DNA of 64,000 nt from Aricia agestis. Its lineage: Eukaryota > Arthropoda > Insecta > Lepidoptera > Lycaenidae. A program made the position numbers and the translations under genes. The notes beneath the pieces are model-generated. The model was given only the letters and a program-made list of their open reading frames with translations, was not told where the DNA came from and did not search any database. Where the stretch lies: assembly GCF_905147365.1 (NCBI RefSeq), contig NC_056410.1, forward strand, positions 5,059,501 through 5,123,500, written 5' to 3'. Shown piece after piece: positions 21,535-34,400 of this stretch (positions are counted from its first letter, which is position 1; each line of letters opens with the position of its first letter).

Positions 21535-21690
21535 AAGAAGGAGTTTTGCCGGGAATGTGAAATGGTGATGTTGTGTTTTCATATTATTTTCCTAAAATTG
21601 TGTTAACTGGGTTTTTAATGTGTAATATTGGTAGGATATTAACCATTAGATATTCGTTATCGTACACAAGTGTGGGAAAGTGATGTAATA
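21535..21690 (+). repeat. Triplicated block, copy 2 (short)
   Basis: Shares 'aaaattgtgttaactgggtt' and 'aggatattaaccattagat' with 19370-19870 and 33115-33615. At the donor position it reads 'cacaagtgtgggaaag', so the GT signal is lost. Confidence 0.45.
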
Positions 21691-21825
21691 ACCAGAAACG
21701 TGCTCTTTTGTGTTCCCTCCAAAACTCCACCGAAAGTTTCAAAAAGCGTCTACCACTTTACTGAATCGACCGACTTGACTTATCAAGACTTTATACTTAG
21801 GGTCCCTGCAGACTTACAATTTAAA

Positions 21826-22151
21826 GGTCAGTCAGGTCTAAAGTCTAGTCAAAGTCTAAGTCACAGAGTACTTTATTATATACTGGAAGTCTAAGTGTCA
21901 CCGCAGACTTACAATTTAAAGTTGGCCGACTATCGTACAAACCACAGAAATAGATTAAGATAGAAGCGCCATACGCTCGTGTTCTGAATACAAATTGGAG
22001 CGACATGGCGTTTCTATCTTGATCTATTTCTGTGGTTTGTACGATAGTCGGCCAACTTTAAATTGTAAGTCTGCGGTGACACTTAGACTTCCAGTATATA
22101 TTAAAGTACTCTGTGACTTAGACTTTGACTAGACTTTAGACCTGACTGACC
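21826..22151. mobile_element. Foldback element with arms of about 150 bp
   Basis: The left arm 'ggtcagtcaggtctaaagtc' ... 'gttggccgactatcgtacaa' ... 'agataga' and the right arm are near-perfect complements around a centre at about 21988. Part of the left arm ('gcagacttacaatttaaag') also occurs just outside it at 21808, suggesting nesting. It ends about 290 bp before the ZAD start codon at 22438. Confidence 0.75.
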
Positions 22152-22437
22152 TGACGATAATATAGAAAAATTGTAATAAAGAATATTGTTTTCCCGCCTT
22201 AATATTATTTAAACTCGACACTGGCCATGGTTATAGCCGAAGTGCCATTATAAGAAAAAGAAAAAAAGAAGAAGAAGAAAAAAAAAAGCTCTCAAAGAAA
22301 AAAATTGATTTAGCAGTGTTTTTACTTTTTCGGTTTTCCTATTCTTCTTTACATAGTTTAAATGGTTATAAACTACTTAAAACCAAAGGTTTAAACCGAT
22401 ACTTGCACAAGCTAGTGTTATTTATTCAGTTTACATA

Positions 22438-25400
22438 ATGTCTGGTGGTATATTGAATTTAAGTTCTATTTGTCGATTCTGTCACACCGATGGAAACTTT
22501 AGGAGTTTTACTTTACCAAATATTCACAATGGAATAATCGAATCGTACGGAGAAATATTACAAAAAACTTTCAATATTACTGTAAGTGTTATACTTAGTT
22601 CATTCTGGCAAAAGTAAATAGTTCTGACTCCTGAATTATGTTAAACTAGATGACGCCTCCAACTCTGTTACGCCAAAATGCGTTTATCGCGTGGGAACCG
22701 TACGTATTCCCGGGATAAAAAGTATCCTATATCCTTTCCCGGGACTCAAAGTATCTCCATGCCAAATTTCAGCAAAATCTATTATGCAGTTTGGGCGTGA
22801 AGAGGTAACAGACAGACAGGCATTTATAATATTAATTAGTAAGGATGACAAAGTGTGTCATTACTCATTAGATATTACGTCTACGTTTATTTAATTTAAA
22901 ACATAGTGATTATATTCTGTTTGATTTTATTAGGTACCTACCTCTATATTGTTTTAAAAGTTAACATAAAAATAACTTGAATTTTCAGATGATTATACCT
23001 GAGGCGGTGAATACCAGTAACATGATATGTGATGACTGTATATCGAGCCTAACAGACGCTGCCAAATTCAAAGACAAGGTTCTGGCTTGTGAGAACAAAT
23101 TTCGGGAGTATGTTAAAAGTAAGAAAGAATCTTTTTGCCTTTTTAGTACTAAAAGAACTTTGAATTGCCCTAGTCCGGTGGTCGTCAAATTGCGGCCTGA
23201 GGCCGTTATTTGTGTGGCCCATGACAAAGTAAATTCAAAATTCAATGGTGAACTACAGTACACAATGATTAAAATTACACCACATTTAACGATAATTAAT
23301 GTTAAACCGCCCAATTATGGCCGGTTATTGTTACATTTAGTTAACAAAATATGTCATAATAATAACTTAATCCAGTTGTTATATGGTGTGGTCATGGACG
23401 TAGCCAGCCATGGGCTGATATTATAGTTTCATTTATGAATCTGCTGTGATGCGTGCGTCAATCGTGCGGACTTTTTGTTTTGATCCCACTTTTTTTCATG
23501 TCCAGTATTTTTTGTTTAACTTTCTTACGGATATTATGATTGTAGTTAGTTGAAAAAATTTTTTTTTTTGTTTTATAATATAGGGCAGAGCCAGGGTGGA
23601 GCAAGCGCCCCAGCTTGCCCCAGTGTGGCTATGCCCATGGGTGTGGTATAACTCGGTACTCGGTAGGGCCTCATTACTCATACCCAGTAGAGTGACGAGA
23701 TAATGTTCTCTACCATTAAAACTTGCCAAGAGTACTGTCTAGCCACTCTATTCGGTAGGTGTAAAACAAAGCATTAGTGTGGAAAAGCATCACTTGGAGC
23801 GCCTCACTCATCTCTCCCTCCTCCGCTCACTCACTCTGTGGCTGTTGGCACTCACATTGTCATGTGTGGCTGTTGGCACTCACATTGTCATTGTGGCCCT
23901 TGGCCAGTAAAGTGTGAAGATCGCTGCCCTAGTTTATTCTTCTACCCTTGTCCATTCTAGTCTCTCTGCTAATTTCTGCATCTAACATGTAGATTTGATA
24001 TTGACAAACTTACAGCCCTACTTACCTTTTCATTTTGGTATTTTATTTTAAAAGAAAAATATTTGCTGTTATAACTAATTATTATAAGTTTAGTTTTTGC
24101 AACTTAGTATGGATGATGATGTGCAAATACAATATTTTTGTTACATAGATATAAAAAGTTATTTTAATTATATATTATACTTCCATTTATTTGATTTCAG
24201 ATGAATTCTTTACACTGGATTCTGATGTCAAGGATTCTTTCCCCCTAGGTATTTATTTATGCATGCTTACATACACTTTTTTTTTTAATGAAATAAGGGG
24301 CAAACAAGTAAACAGGTGTCCTGATGGAAAGCAACTTCTGTGGCCTATGGACACTCGCAGCATCAGAAGAGCTGCAGGTGCGTTGCCGGCCTTTTAAGTG
24401 GAAATAGGGTAATAGGGGAGGGTTGGGAAGGGAATATGGGAGGGTAGAGAAGGGAATATGGAAGAGGGTAGGGAAGGGAAAAGGGTAAGGGATTGGGCCT
24501 CCGATACACTCACTCACTCGGCGAAACACAGCGCAAGTGCTGTTTGACCCCGGTATTCCGTGAGACCGTGGTATTTCTCCGGTCGAGCCAGCCCATGTGT
24601 GCTGGTGGTGCCTGCATGCATGGCGTTCCCACGTCATAAAAACGATACATTATTTGAAATAATTGAATGTCTGAACATAGATGAACATGATAAGTAACAG
24701 TAAAAAAATTGCAGTTTTTTGGCTTAAATGAAGGCTTTAGAGCCCCAAACATTCTTTCTTTAAAATAAAAAAGCTGTGCATTACAAAATGTTACTGTATA
24801 TATATTGTGTTCTTCCACTCATGTCTTCAATTATTTGTTTATATTATGTTTAATTATGTTCACATATTAATATCTGCATAAGTATGTAACGGATTTAGCT
24901 TGTCTTTATTAGTAAGGTAGTTCGATTTTTTATTTTGTTTCAGGTATCAAAGTTGAAAACAATGATGAAAATAATCAAACAGGAGTAAAATTAGGTATGT
25001 TTTAACACACAGTTTTTTTAAGACACTAGCCACGTCTAGGGTTGCCAGGTCGCTAAACCGAAAAGCCAAACAAAGCAACCAGCTTGGCCAGACATTTTTA
25101 CAAAAAAGTCCTGCTATCAAGTACTTAGAATCTGAAATCTTAGTGTATGTCGCGTTGCGGTCTAAATCAACGGCCTTAGGGTTGATTCAGACCGCAACGC
25201 GACGCGTAGATGCATTTCTAAATTTGTATGGATTTGACAGATTTCAATTGCGTCAGACGTCTTGCGAATCTGTCAAATCTATACTAATTTAGAAATGCAT
25301 CTACGCGTCGCGTTGCGGTCTGAATCAACCCTTACGCGTGCCGCCACACAGTTAGGCCTGGAGATACTAACACAAAATTCTTGGTCATTTGTACCAGGCT

Positions 25401-28400
25401 GGCGGTTCTACAGGGGTATTATTACGTAAAGGCAAAAAGGAAAAATGATGGTCATAGCGCTCGCACTGGCAGCCCGAACGCGTGGGCGTTAATCGGACGT
25501 GTCGGATAAATAACGAGTGTCGAACGATTTGTTCCACAAAAATGCTTGTATTTTCAGATAGTCGAAAAAAAATAAGTAGGCGAAAGCGTAATGCCATACT
25601 TGTCGGGTGCGGCTTAGGGGGATATTAGATTATCATATAAATTGGATCCGAGATCATTGAGTCAATGATATTGGATAATGTAATATAGACATATGATTCA
25701 TTCCCCCCCTTACAGCCGACAGGTCGCAATGGCCGCCATACCACTGCAAAGGTGTATTTTTTTTTCGCCAAACGATTTGTACCACCCTGAAACTTTTTTT
25801 AACAGTTCTCTGTATGATCATAAATAGAAAGCTGATAATGACATACCTGTGGGAGGTGTCGAATGTGAATAATATTTTTTCATTATTATTTTTTAACAAA
25901 AAATTAAAACCGACTTCCAAGTTAAAAACAAAAGTAATATTCTTAAAAATAATCAAATAATTACTATTCCTTATTATAGTGCCGTCTTCAGACTTCGCCT
26001 AAACCTCAACTATTTCTGTACTCAATCTTCATTACAATCGGTTCGGTAGTTTTGGCGTGAAAGCGAGACAGACAGACAGACAGAGATACTTTCGCATTTA
26101 TAATATTAGTATAGATAACCAATCCCACTGATTTAACCTTTTTTTATTTCAGAATGTGAATTTGATGAAACTTCGTTAGTAAAAATTGAAAAATCATCAA
26201 TCTGTGAAGAAGATGAAGGTCAGTAATGTTTGTATAAGAATTGTTTGTTGGTTTTTTTATTCTTGTGAAATCTGTTAAGTAAATTTTATTGCGTCGAATT
26301 AATTTGCCCCCATTTTTACGCAGATGATACATTTGATCAAGATAATAACGATGAAGGCTACACACCTGATGAAAATATTATGACTGTTGAATTAGATCTT
26401 ACACCTCAAGAAAAAGAAATCAAGAAAGGTATGCTGTTGTTCTTTATATTTCTAGTTGAAAACTCAATGCTTTCGAAACCAACGAAGTTCCTTATCGCGC
26501 GTTGCGAAAGGAGGCTAGACGGAAAAAGTTGTTACGACACATTTTTATTAGTTCCTGCGCTGTAGGGGCAGAGGGTGTTCATAGTCAATCAATATTTTTT
26601 TTAATTCAGAATAAAAAAAATCAAATATTCTCTGAAAGTCTACAATGATGCCCACCACCGGTTGGGGAACTAACCAGGCGAAAAGAACCGGCATAAGAAA
26701 CTCGCACGGGGCCCACTTTTTACTAGAAACATAGGAAAAATTTGTCTTTTGAAAAAAAAATTTGAAGAACTCGATGAGATCTTCCTAATACGTTTCTCAG
26801 CCGGTCGTTCGACTTGAAAAAAAATCATTACACACTCTCGCCAGCCGCCCGCGCCACCGTCGGCGCGTTGCTTTGAGTTTCAAACTGCCCTAACTTCATT
26901 GAGATTTAAGTACAGTTAAATACCTACTAGAGTTCACACCGCAACGCAATGCTTTGTCCCATTCAACTGCGGCCTGTTGGGCCGTAGCCCGCAACGCACT
27001 TAGTCGCACGCTAGCTCTTCTGCTCGCCAGACGTATAACAATCAAAAACAAAAAAGTTGTAAAAATGCCTAGTTAAGAATTAAGATCTACAAATAATTTA
27101 TTTATTTATTTCCATACTTATTTCTACCATTACAGGTTTACCCTAATGCGATAGAAACATACAAGTAAATATAATAATAATAATAATCGGCCAAGTGCAA
27201 GTTGAACTCGCGCACGAAGGGTTCCGTACCATTATAAGGCAAAGATAGACAATTTTTTTTGTATAGGAGCCCCCCCAAAATATTTATTATGTTTTAATTT
27301 TTTTATTAATTATTAAAGTACAAATACAATTAAATATTTTATGTATATTTTAAGTGTCTTAGTGCTGCTATTTTTGATAAAGAGCAAAGAAGGCCACTTA
27401 AGAGCGGGCTGTCAAATTTTGCTGTGTTTTCTAATAAGTACTTATTACGATCCAGGAAGACGATTGACTCAAATGAAATTGAGATTTATTTAATCATTGT
27501 ATAATTATTTGTCTGATATTTGGCTAACCGAAAACACGATTCAGTTATTTTGAGTCGACAGTTTTATTTTTCGCAATAATTATGAATCTTTCTGGGCTTT
27601 TCAACAAATATCTGTTACACTTATTGAGTTACTATCATTAAATAACTTGCACTACTACAATCACACACTATGTAAAATAATAGGTAAAGGAAATATTTGT
27701 ACTTATGTTAATTAGTTTTTAAGTAATCATCAAAAAACAGTATTGGGACTTACGACCTTTATTTTCGTGCTATAATGCGAGAACCGTTGTTACGCGATAT
27801 TGTTCACTATTAGCTGCAGCGTCAAGCCCGCTGCAGTTTGCCCGGGAGCACGATTCATGGAATCATTGTATCACGATTGAAGGATAGCGGTGTGTGTAGG
27901 CGTTTTGACAGTAGGTTCTTAAATCCTGTTTGTTATATTGGGAGCCCCATCAAATATTAAATTTAATATTATGTTTTTAGTATTTGTGGGTATAGCGGGA
28001 AACGCAATATTATGTACATATCATCTGAAAATTTCAACCTATCACCGTTCTTGAAGCCATGCAAATATGCAGGAGAAATGGCCGGAACATGCACAAAATA
28101 TGCACAATCAAAGTCACTTATTATTAGAATTTATTATTTTTTTAAGAGTTTTCCGGTAGTGCCGTTAATGAATCTAGGATTTTTCATTTCTTATACAGCA
28201 CCTATAATAATTTTCTACCAACATTTTCCGATTGCAACCTTAAAGCTTAGAACAAACCTACGCGTCAGTGACAGGAGACGCGGTACGCGAGACGGGAGCG
28301 TCTGCAACGCGAAACTGGCCTTGCACACCTGCGCGACTACGGCGCGAACCGTCAAACTTCATTTGTTAATGAAAAGTTACTGAAGACGCGCGACTTTATC

Positions 28401-31400
28401 TGGTGTAAGCTAACTGTTGTGGTAATGACATCCTCATACTTAATATCAGAGTCCGATGCGTCGGACGGACGGACATGAGGGTTGCGAGATGCTAAGCTTG
28501 CTTTTGATTTGGAAGGTGCAGAAGAATAAAACACGTCCACAATGGTCAAGTTGAATTAATTTAGGCGTCTACCACACGTACATGCTTGGCTACAGATTTG
28601 CTTGCGCTAGCCGGCTTGAACACTGAACATTATGCGTGTAGTTGGTAAAACTGTAGTACGCGCAAGCCCCAAAGTTTGTCTTGTTGTTTTTTAAACTTGC
28701 TTGAAATTCAGGCATGCCTTCATGTAGACTTGTCTGCGCGTGTGGTTGGAAGTTCAGTGTTCAAACCGCTCTTTGTCAGTCAAAATATGGTGTTAAAATG
28801 CGCGCAGGCTATAAAATGGCAGATTTACGTACATATTATAAACGTCAGTTTGCAACGGAATTCATTGAATTATAAAAATCTCTGCTCGCTCTGTGGAAGA
28901 TCAAATCGAAAGATTATTCTGACAGGAATAAAAAAAAATACACTGAAAAAAATATATTTTATTTATGCATTATCAATTTTGTCACTAGCAAACACTGGAA
29001 AAATTAAAGCAGAAGAAATAGCTCTTCATTGAGAAACATTGTTTATACGCCGATCATCTTGGCAAGAATGTGGCTTGCGCATTCATGTGGTAGATATGTC
29101 AGTCTTACATCTTTTCATTCGAGAAGCAGGCGCTAGCAAAACTGTGTTCAAGCATGCACATGTGGTAGGTGCCTTAATTTCATGACAAAATCTATCAAAA
29201 TGTAAACAAATCAAAAAATCATAAACTAAAGAGTTGTACAAAATAATATATAAAAAAGGTTTTAAAAAAGAAGTCTAGTTATGTACTTCAAAACACGCGT
29301 CTGACAACTTGACGCGCATGTTTCGCTTTGCCGACGCGAACATTTCGCGTCGCGGTCGCGTAGGTGTGCACGGCGCCATAAAATTACATGGGCAGCGTCC
29401 GCCGCGCGGTAGACGCTACCGCTTCGCAGTCACTTTGGACGCATAGGTTTGTCCTAAGCTTAAGACTGCGTTTCTACCAGAGATGAAGAAAAAGAATCGC
29501 TTCATTGACGTGAGCAGCAACACACACACAAACACACACACACACACACACACACACATGTGTTGATGGTCACATTTAGCAATTCCTCTCAATCAATTGA
29601 GCAAATAAATTGTCAAACTGACAAATGTCAAATCAGTACAAAAAATGCAGAATTGAATTGCAAGCAGAGTTGCATTTTGCGATTTAAAAAAAAAGGAATC
29701 ACATTATGATTCATATCATGATTCTAGAAAGCGACCATTTTAGCCCCGCAGAGCTTGCCATGACATCGCTCAGCGCGGTGATGCTATTGGATCATAACAG
29801 GGCTACTGACCCAAAAAATCAAATCGTCCTTCTCTCTTCACACTCAAAACCCTCTTTCATATGACAAGTGAAAAAGGACGACGCGGAATCATCGCCAAGT
29901 TATAGTTTGTGCGTTTTATGATGATATGCGTGACACATTATAATTGACAATAGTAGGGAAGTTACCTAACAAAAATTAATCGATAGTTTAAAAATATCGC
30001 ATCACTTCGTAAAGGAATTGCAATCGAAATTATCGATTTCGTATTGACATTTCAGTGGTGCCGGCGATTTAAGATGGCCGCCCTTTTTTATCGATTTGAT
30101 TTCGATTCAAAAGAGTCAATCTCCATTGACATAAGTTCCGTTTCATGCATATGACATTTTTCAAATGTTTTCGTAACACTCCTATTTCACAGTTAATATT
30201 TATAATTTTTATTAATAAGTTAGCATTTAGCATCTTTTCATTTTTATTCATTTACAATTATAGGAAACATTTGTTTTTGTGGATGGAATATAATTTATTA
30301 CATTTTGATTTTTTTTATTTTCTTGTAAAAAAAAACCCGTAGCAAGGAACGTGAAAACTGTCACCCATATCATCTTAGAACGCACAAACTATAGTTTTAC
30401 TATGATTAAAAGACGAACTATAATGATCATGAAAAAAATATTAATATTAAAGAAAAGACTTCGAAAATCCAAGCAAAAATGTGTCTAAAACAAGGTTTTT
30501 TTGTAAAAATAAACTATCGAGCATTTTTTTAGTAATCGTCTTGAGCATTTAATCTTCATGAACTAAGGTTACTTGTGTAAAAAAATCAGTTTTCTAGACC
30601 TTACTGATTTTGTGATCTAGGTTTAAGTATGTAGTCAAGTTAGGGTCAGGTGCATTCTTAAAAACACATTCCTCGCAACACATATCTGCTGGAAACGCAG
30701 TAATCAGAGTAGACAGAATGATAGAGTATGCCGAATTAGAACTGATGTTGCAATTTTTAAATTTGACGTATTATGACGAAAATCGTCGCCAGGGTTGTTA
30801 ACTTGTTACCTACGAATTTAAAACTATGACATATTCGCTGGACGTGTTCCTCTTTGGTCGTATTGTTGTTTGTGTTTTGGCACATGCGATTAAAATTGAC
30901 AGAATCCAATTTTGAAATCTTTATTGTAAATATTTAATAATAAATTATATCAGCCAGCGCGAGGCACATTCCGTTCATAATCCTAGTGAAACCCGACGAA
31001 TTTGACAGATATTGAAACCTGTTCGTTTCTTTGCAGTCGAACTACTGGTAGTTATGTCTATTGTGCAGTAATGTACGAGACCCATTTGCAAAAAAGTCTT
31101 CAAATAACGATTTTGGTTCAACTCATCTCCGCCATACGAATCATTGGTACGTACTTATTTGGCACATTTTCCTGTACACTAAAAGTGCGGTAGTCACTTC
31201 CTAAGTGTATGGAGGGGGTAGCTATAACGTCACAAAGATGGCCGCCGGGCCTATTCTATTGTGCGGATTATTTAATATCTACTGAACCGATTTACTTAAA
31301 TAGGATGTCAAACGAAAGGTTATTAAATAAGCATCATTTTATTCCTAATAAATATCAATGTGAATTAATACCAAGGGAAATATTTCGAAAAACCTAATTT

Positions 31401-34400
31401 CAAAAAAATATTTTTCTTCTTCGAAAAAGAGTAAAGCTTAATTTTTTAGCTTATATTCTTCGCTGTAATTAGAGGGATCTCGTCTTCCAGTGCCGGTCGT
31501 TTTTGTCCGCACTTTTCGTGTTCAGGAAAATATGCCAAATAAGTACATACCAATAATTCGTATGGTGGAGATGAGTTCAACGGAAGTTTACTTTTTTGGT
31601 ATTGGGGATCGTACTATAATGCCTGTGGAAGTTTATTAAATCGTTAATAACTTTTTTTTACTAATGTTGCTAACTACAAAGAAAAATGTTATTTCTAGAA
31701 AGATATTGTACCTATCGGGTGTATTGTATTCTTTAAATGGGGATAGAGCCACTTATTTGAAGTAATCTATCATACCTCTGCACTCTGTTATGTGGCCTCG
31801 GTGTGTGTCATGACTCATGACTCATGAGTTTATGACAGCTAGTTTGGAGACTACGAGGTCATAAAATACCGAAATATGCACTATCGCCTAAAAAGTGCCA
31901 TTTCATAAAAATAAACCTTATTGCTGCTGCGGAACCCTTCATGGAAAATTAAATAAAAAAGTAAAACATAATCATTTTTAATGTATGAAAAATGAATGTC
32001 CCATTTTAAAATACGTAACTTTGAATTGCAATATTTTTAAATTGATTCATATAACCCACCAACCCCAATTTTTGTATTTGATCTTTGCTCAATATTAATA
32101 AGATTCAATTTTCGACTGCTTTGTTAATATAAAACCAGTAAATAGCGGTAAAATTAATAAATAAACCGTGTCCCAGAAAAAGTTCCAAAAAGGAATTTCC
32201 TCTTGTGTTACCCATTTTAGTACACTTCAAGAAATAAAAACTACAAAGACTGGCATTATTTGCGCTGGTAAAACTAGCAGCTATCACTGTTTATGCGGCC
32301 AGTGTTTATTTCGTTAGTTTTCATTCGGCAAAATACACGAGTGCACGGGTCTTCAATACTGACGCGTGTTTTGTTTCCTATTGTGTGACTGCTTTTACTA
32401 GGTAAGTCTAATTAATTACTAAAATTTTACTTTTTTGTATCCTAGATAATATTATTATGAACAGTTTAATACCAAATTTTTAATAGTTTTGCTAAAAAAT
32501 AACCTAAAAACAAACATACAAAACATTAACGACGTGTTGTGTTACTTCTTACTGTGTTACTTTTTCGTGGTAACGTATACATAAAAGAAACTAAAGGCTA
32601 GTTTATATTGTCAACAGGCTAGAAAAATGGCAATGTCCGCAGCCGAAAAAATGAAAAGGTATCGAGAAAGATTAAAAACCCAACACCCAAATACCACCGT
32701 TTTTTAGCAAAACTGTCCAATATTTGGTATTAACCTGTTCATAATAATATTATGTAGGATATAAAAAAGTAAAATGTTAGTAATTAATTAGACTTTACTA
32801 GTAAAAGCAGTCACACAATAATAGGAAACAACACACGAGACAGTAAGTTATATGAATAAATTGAATAAAAAGTTACGTAACTATTTTAAAATGGGACATT
32901 AATTTTTTCATACTTTAAAAATGATGTTGTTTTGGTTTTTTATCAGTATTTATTGTAATATAATATATTAAACCGAACATCGCTTTCAAATTTAATTTAT
33001 TCATACTTTTTCTATTTTGATCAATTTTGAAAAGTAGTGGCAAATTTTATGTAAAATGTTCAAATCGCATAAGCCAGTATACAGTTTAGGAAGCCACTAA
33101 CATAATATGATACTTGTCAAACTGAAAATTGACAACTGAAAGAGTTTTGGCGGGCATGTCACTTTAATACTTCTTCTACTTTTTATTGATGGTGTGGTTT
33201 TTTTTTCCCCAAATTGTGTTATTTGGGTTTTTGATGTGCAATATTGGTAAAATATTAGCCATTAAATATTCGTTATCGTGCACAAATGCAGGCAAGATGT
33301 TGTCAAAATTAAAATTTTAAACTCCCCTGACATTAAAATTTTGGTGTGAATGACTTTAAATAGAGCGATTTCTTATATGACTTTCAACAAAAACATAGTT
33401 ATCATAACAGCTATATTACCCTATTCATTGGAATATTATTGCGTCTCATCAAATTTAAATGCATCAAGTTTTACATTCTTTTCCTCTACTTTGTGGTAAT
33501 CAATGATGGTATCACCGATAGTTGTCTACAAATACGCCATCTAGTTACTGAAATGAAAACTGCTTGACAATCAAATTAAAAAAATAAGAAAATGTCTCAT
33601 TTTGTTTTGACTAAAATATATTAAAATTAAAAAGTTGATTTTGATATGTTTTACTGTATTTTTGTTGCCTTTTTCTATTACTCCCGCAAATCCTCTTTTT
33701 TAAATCTCAGAGAATACGTGTTTCACGGGTCGCGCTTATGAGCCAATAGTTGGCTGATTTTTTTTTTTGTCTTTAGCCGATCGAACTCTCTATCTAGAGG
33801 TGTAAATAATCAAAGGGAACATCAATAAACTAAAAGTTGTGGAATAAAGTATGTTAGGACGTAAAACTGAAGGATAAATAAAAAATGATTGACTTTACGA
33901 AAGGCAACAAATTAAATTATGTAATGGAAAAAGCTATCACCCTTAAATGGCGCTGGACTGGACACATCATGTAGATCTCATCATGTCACCTGTGCCCGGA
34001 CAGGGACATGAAAAGTAAACCAAAAATTTAACTAAATGGTAAACAAGAGACGGAAAGCGGAGACAATGAAGGCAACTTAAAAGGTGGGAAGATGACCTAC
34101 CAAACAACTGGTGAAGAGATTGCTGAGATATGATTACTTGGCATAATCTGGAACCAACAATGAAATAAAATTATTAAAGTTTAAAATGTTAATGTAAAAA
34201 AATATATTTTTTACTTTTTACCTTTGCCTTTATTATCTTATCTAATCAACAATTTATTTTTACAGATCTGAAAAACTTGATGATTACCAATTCAATGAAA
34301 AAGAAGATCAGAAAGAGAGATAATAAAAACACAGTTAAGAGTAACATAACGTCATGTTGCGTTTGTTTCCAAAATCTGTCAAAAATAGAATTGCCCAAAC

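Larger units (their letters stand above)
26429..34265. other. Last intron of the ZAD gene, packed with nested repeats
   Basis: A 7.8-kb intron between donor AAG|GTATGC and acceptor TTTACAG|ATC. No coding exon was found in it other than a transposase-like micro-frame (32627-32707). Its recognisable contents are listed separately; 30400-31110 and 31590-32360 show nothing I can name. Confidence 0.6.
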
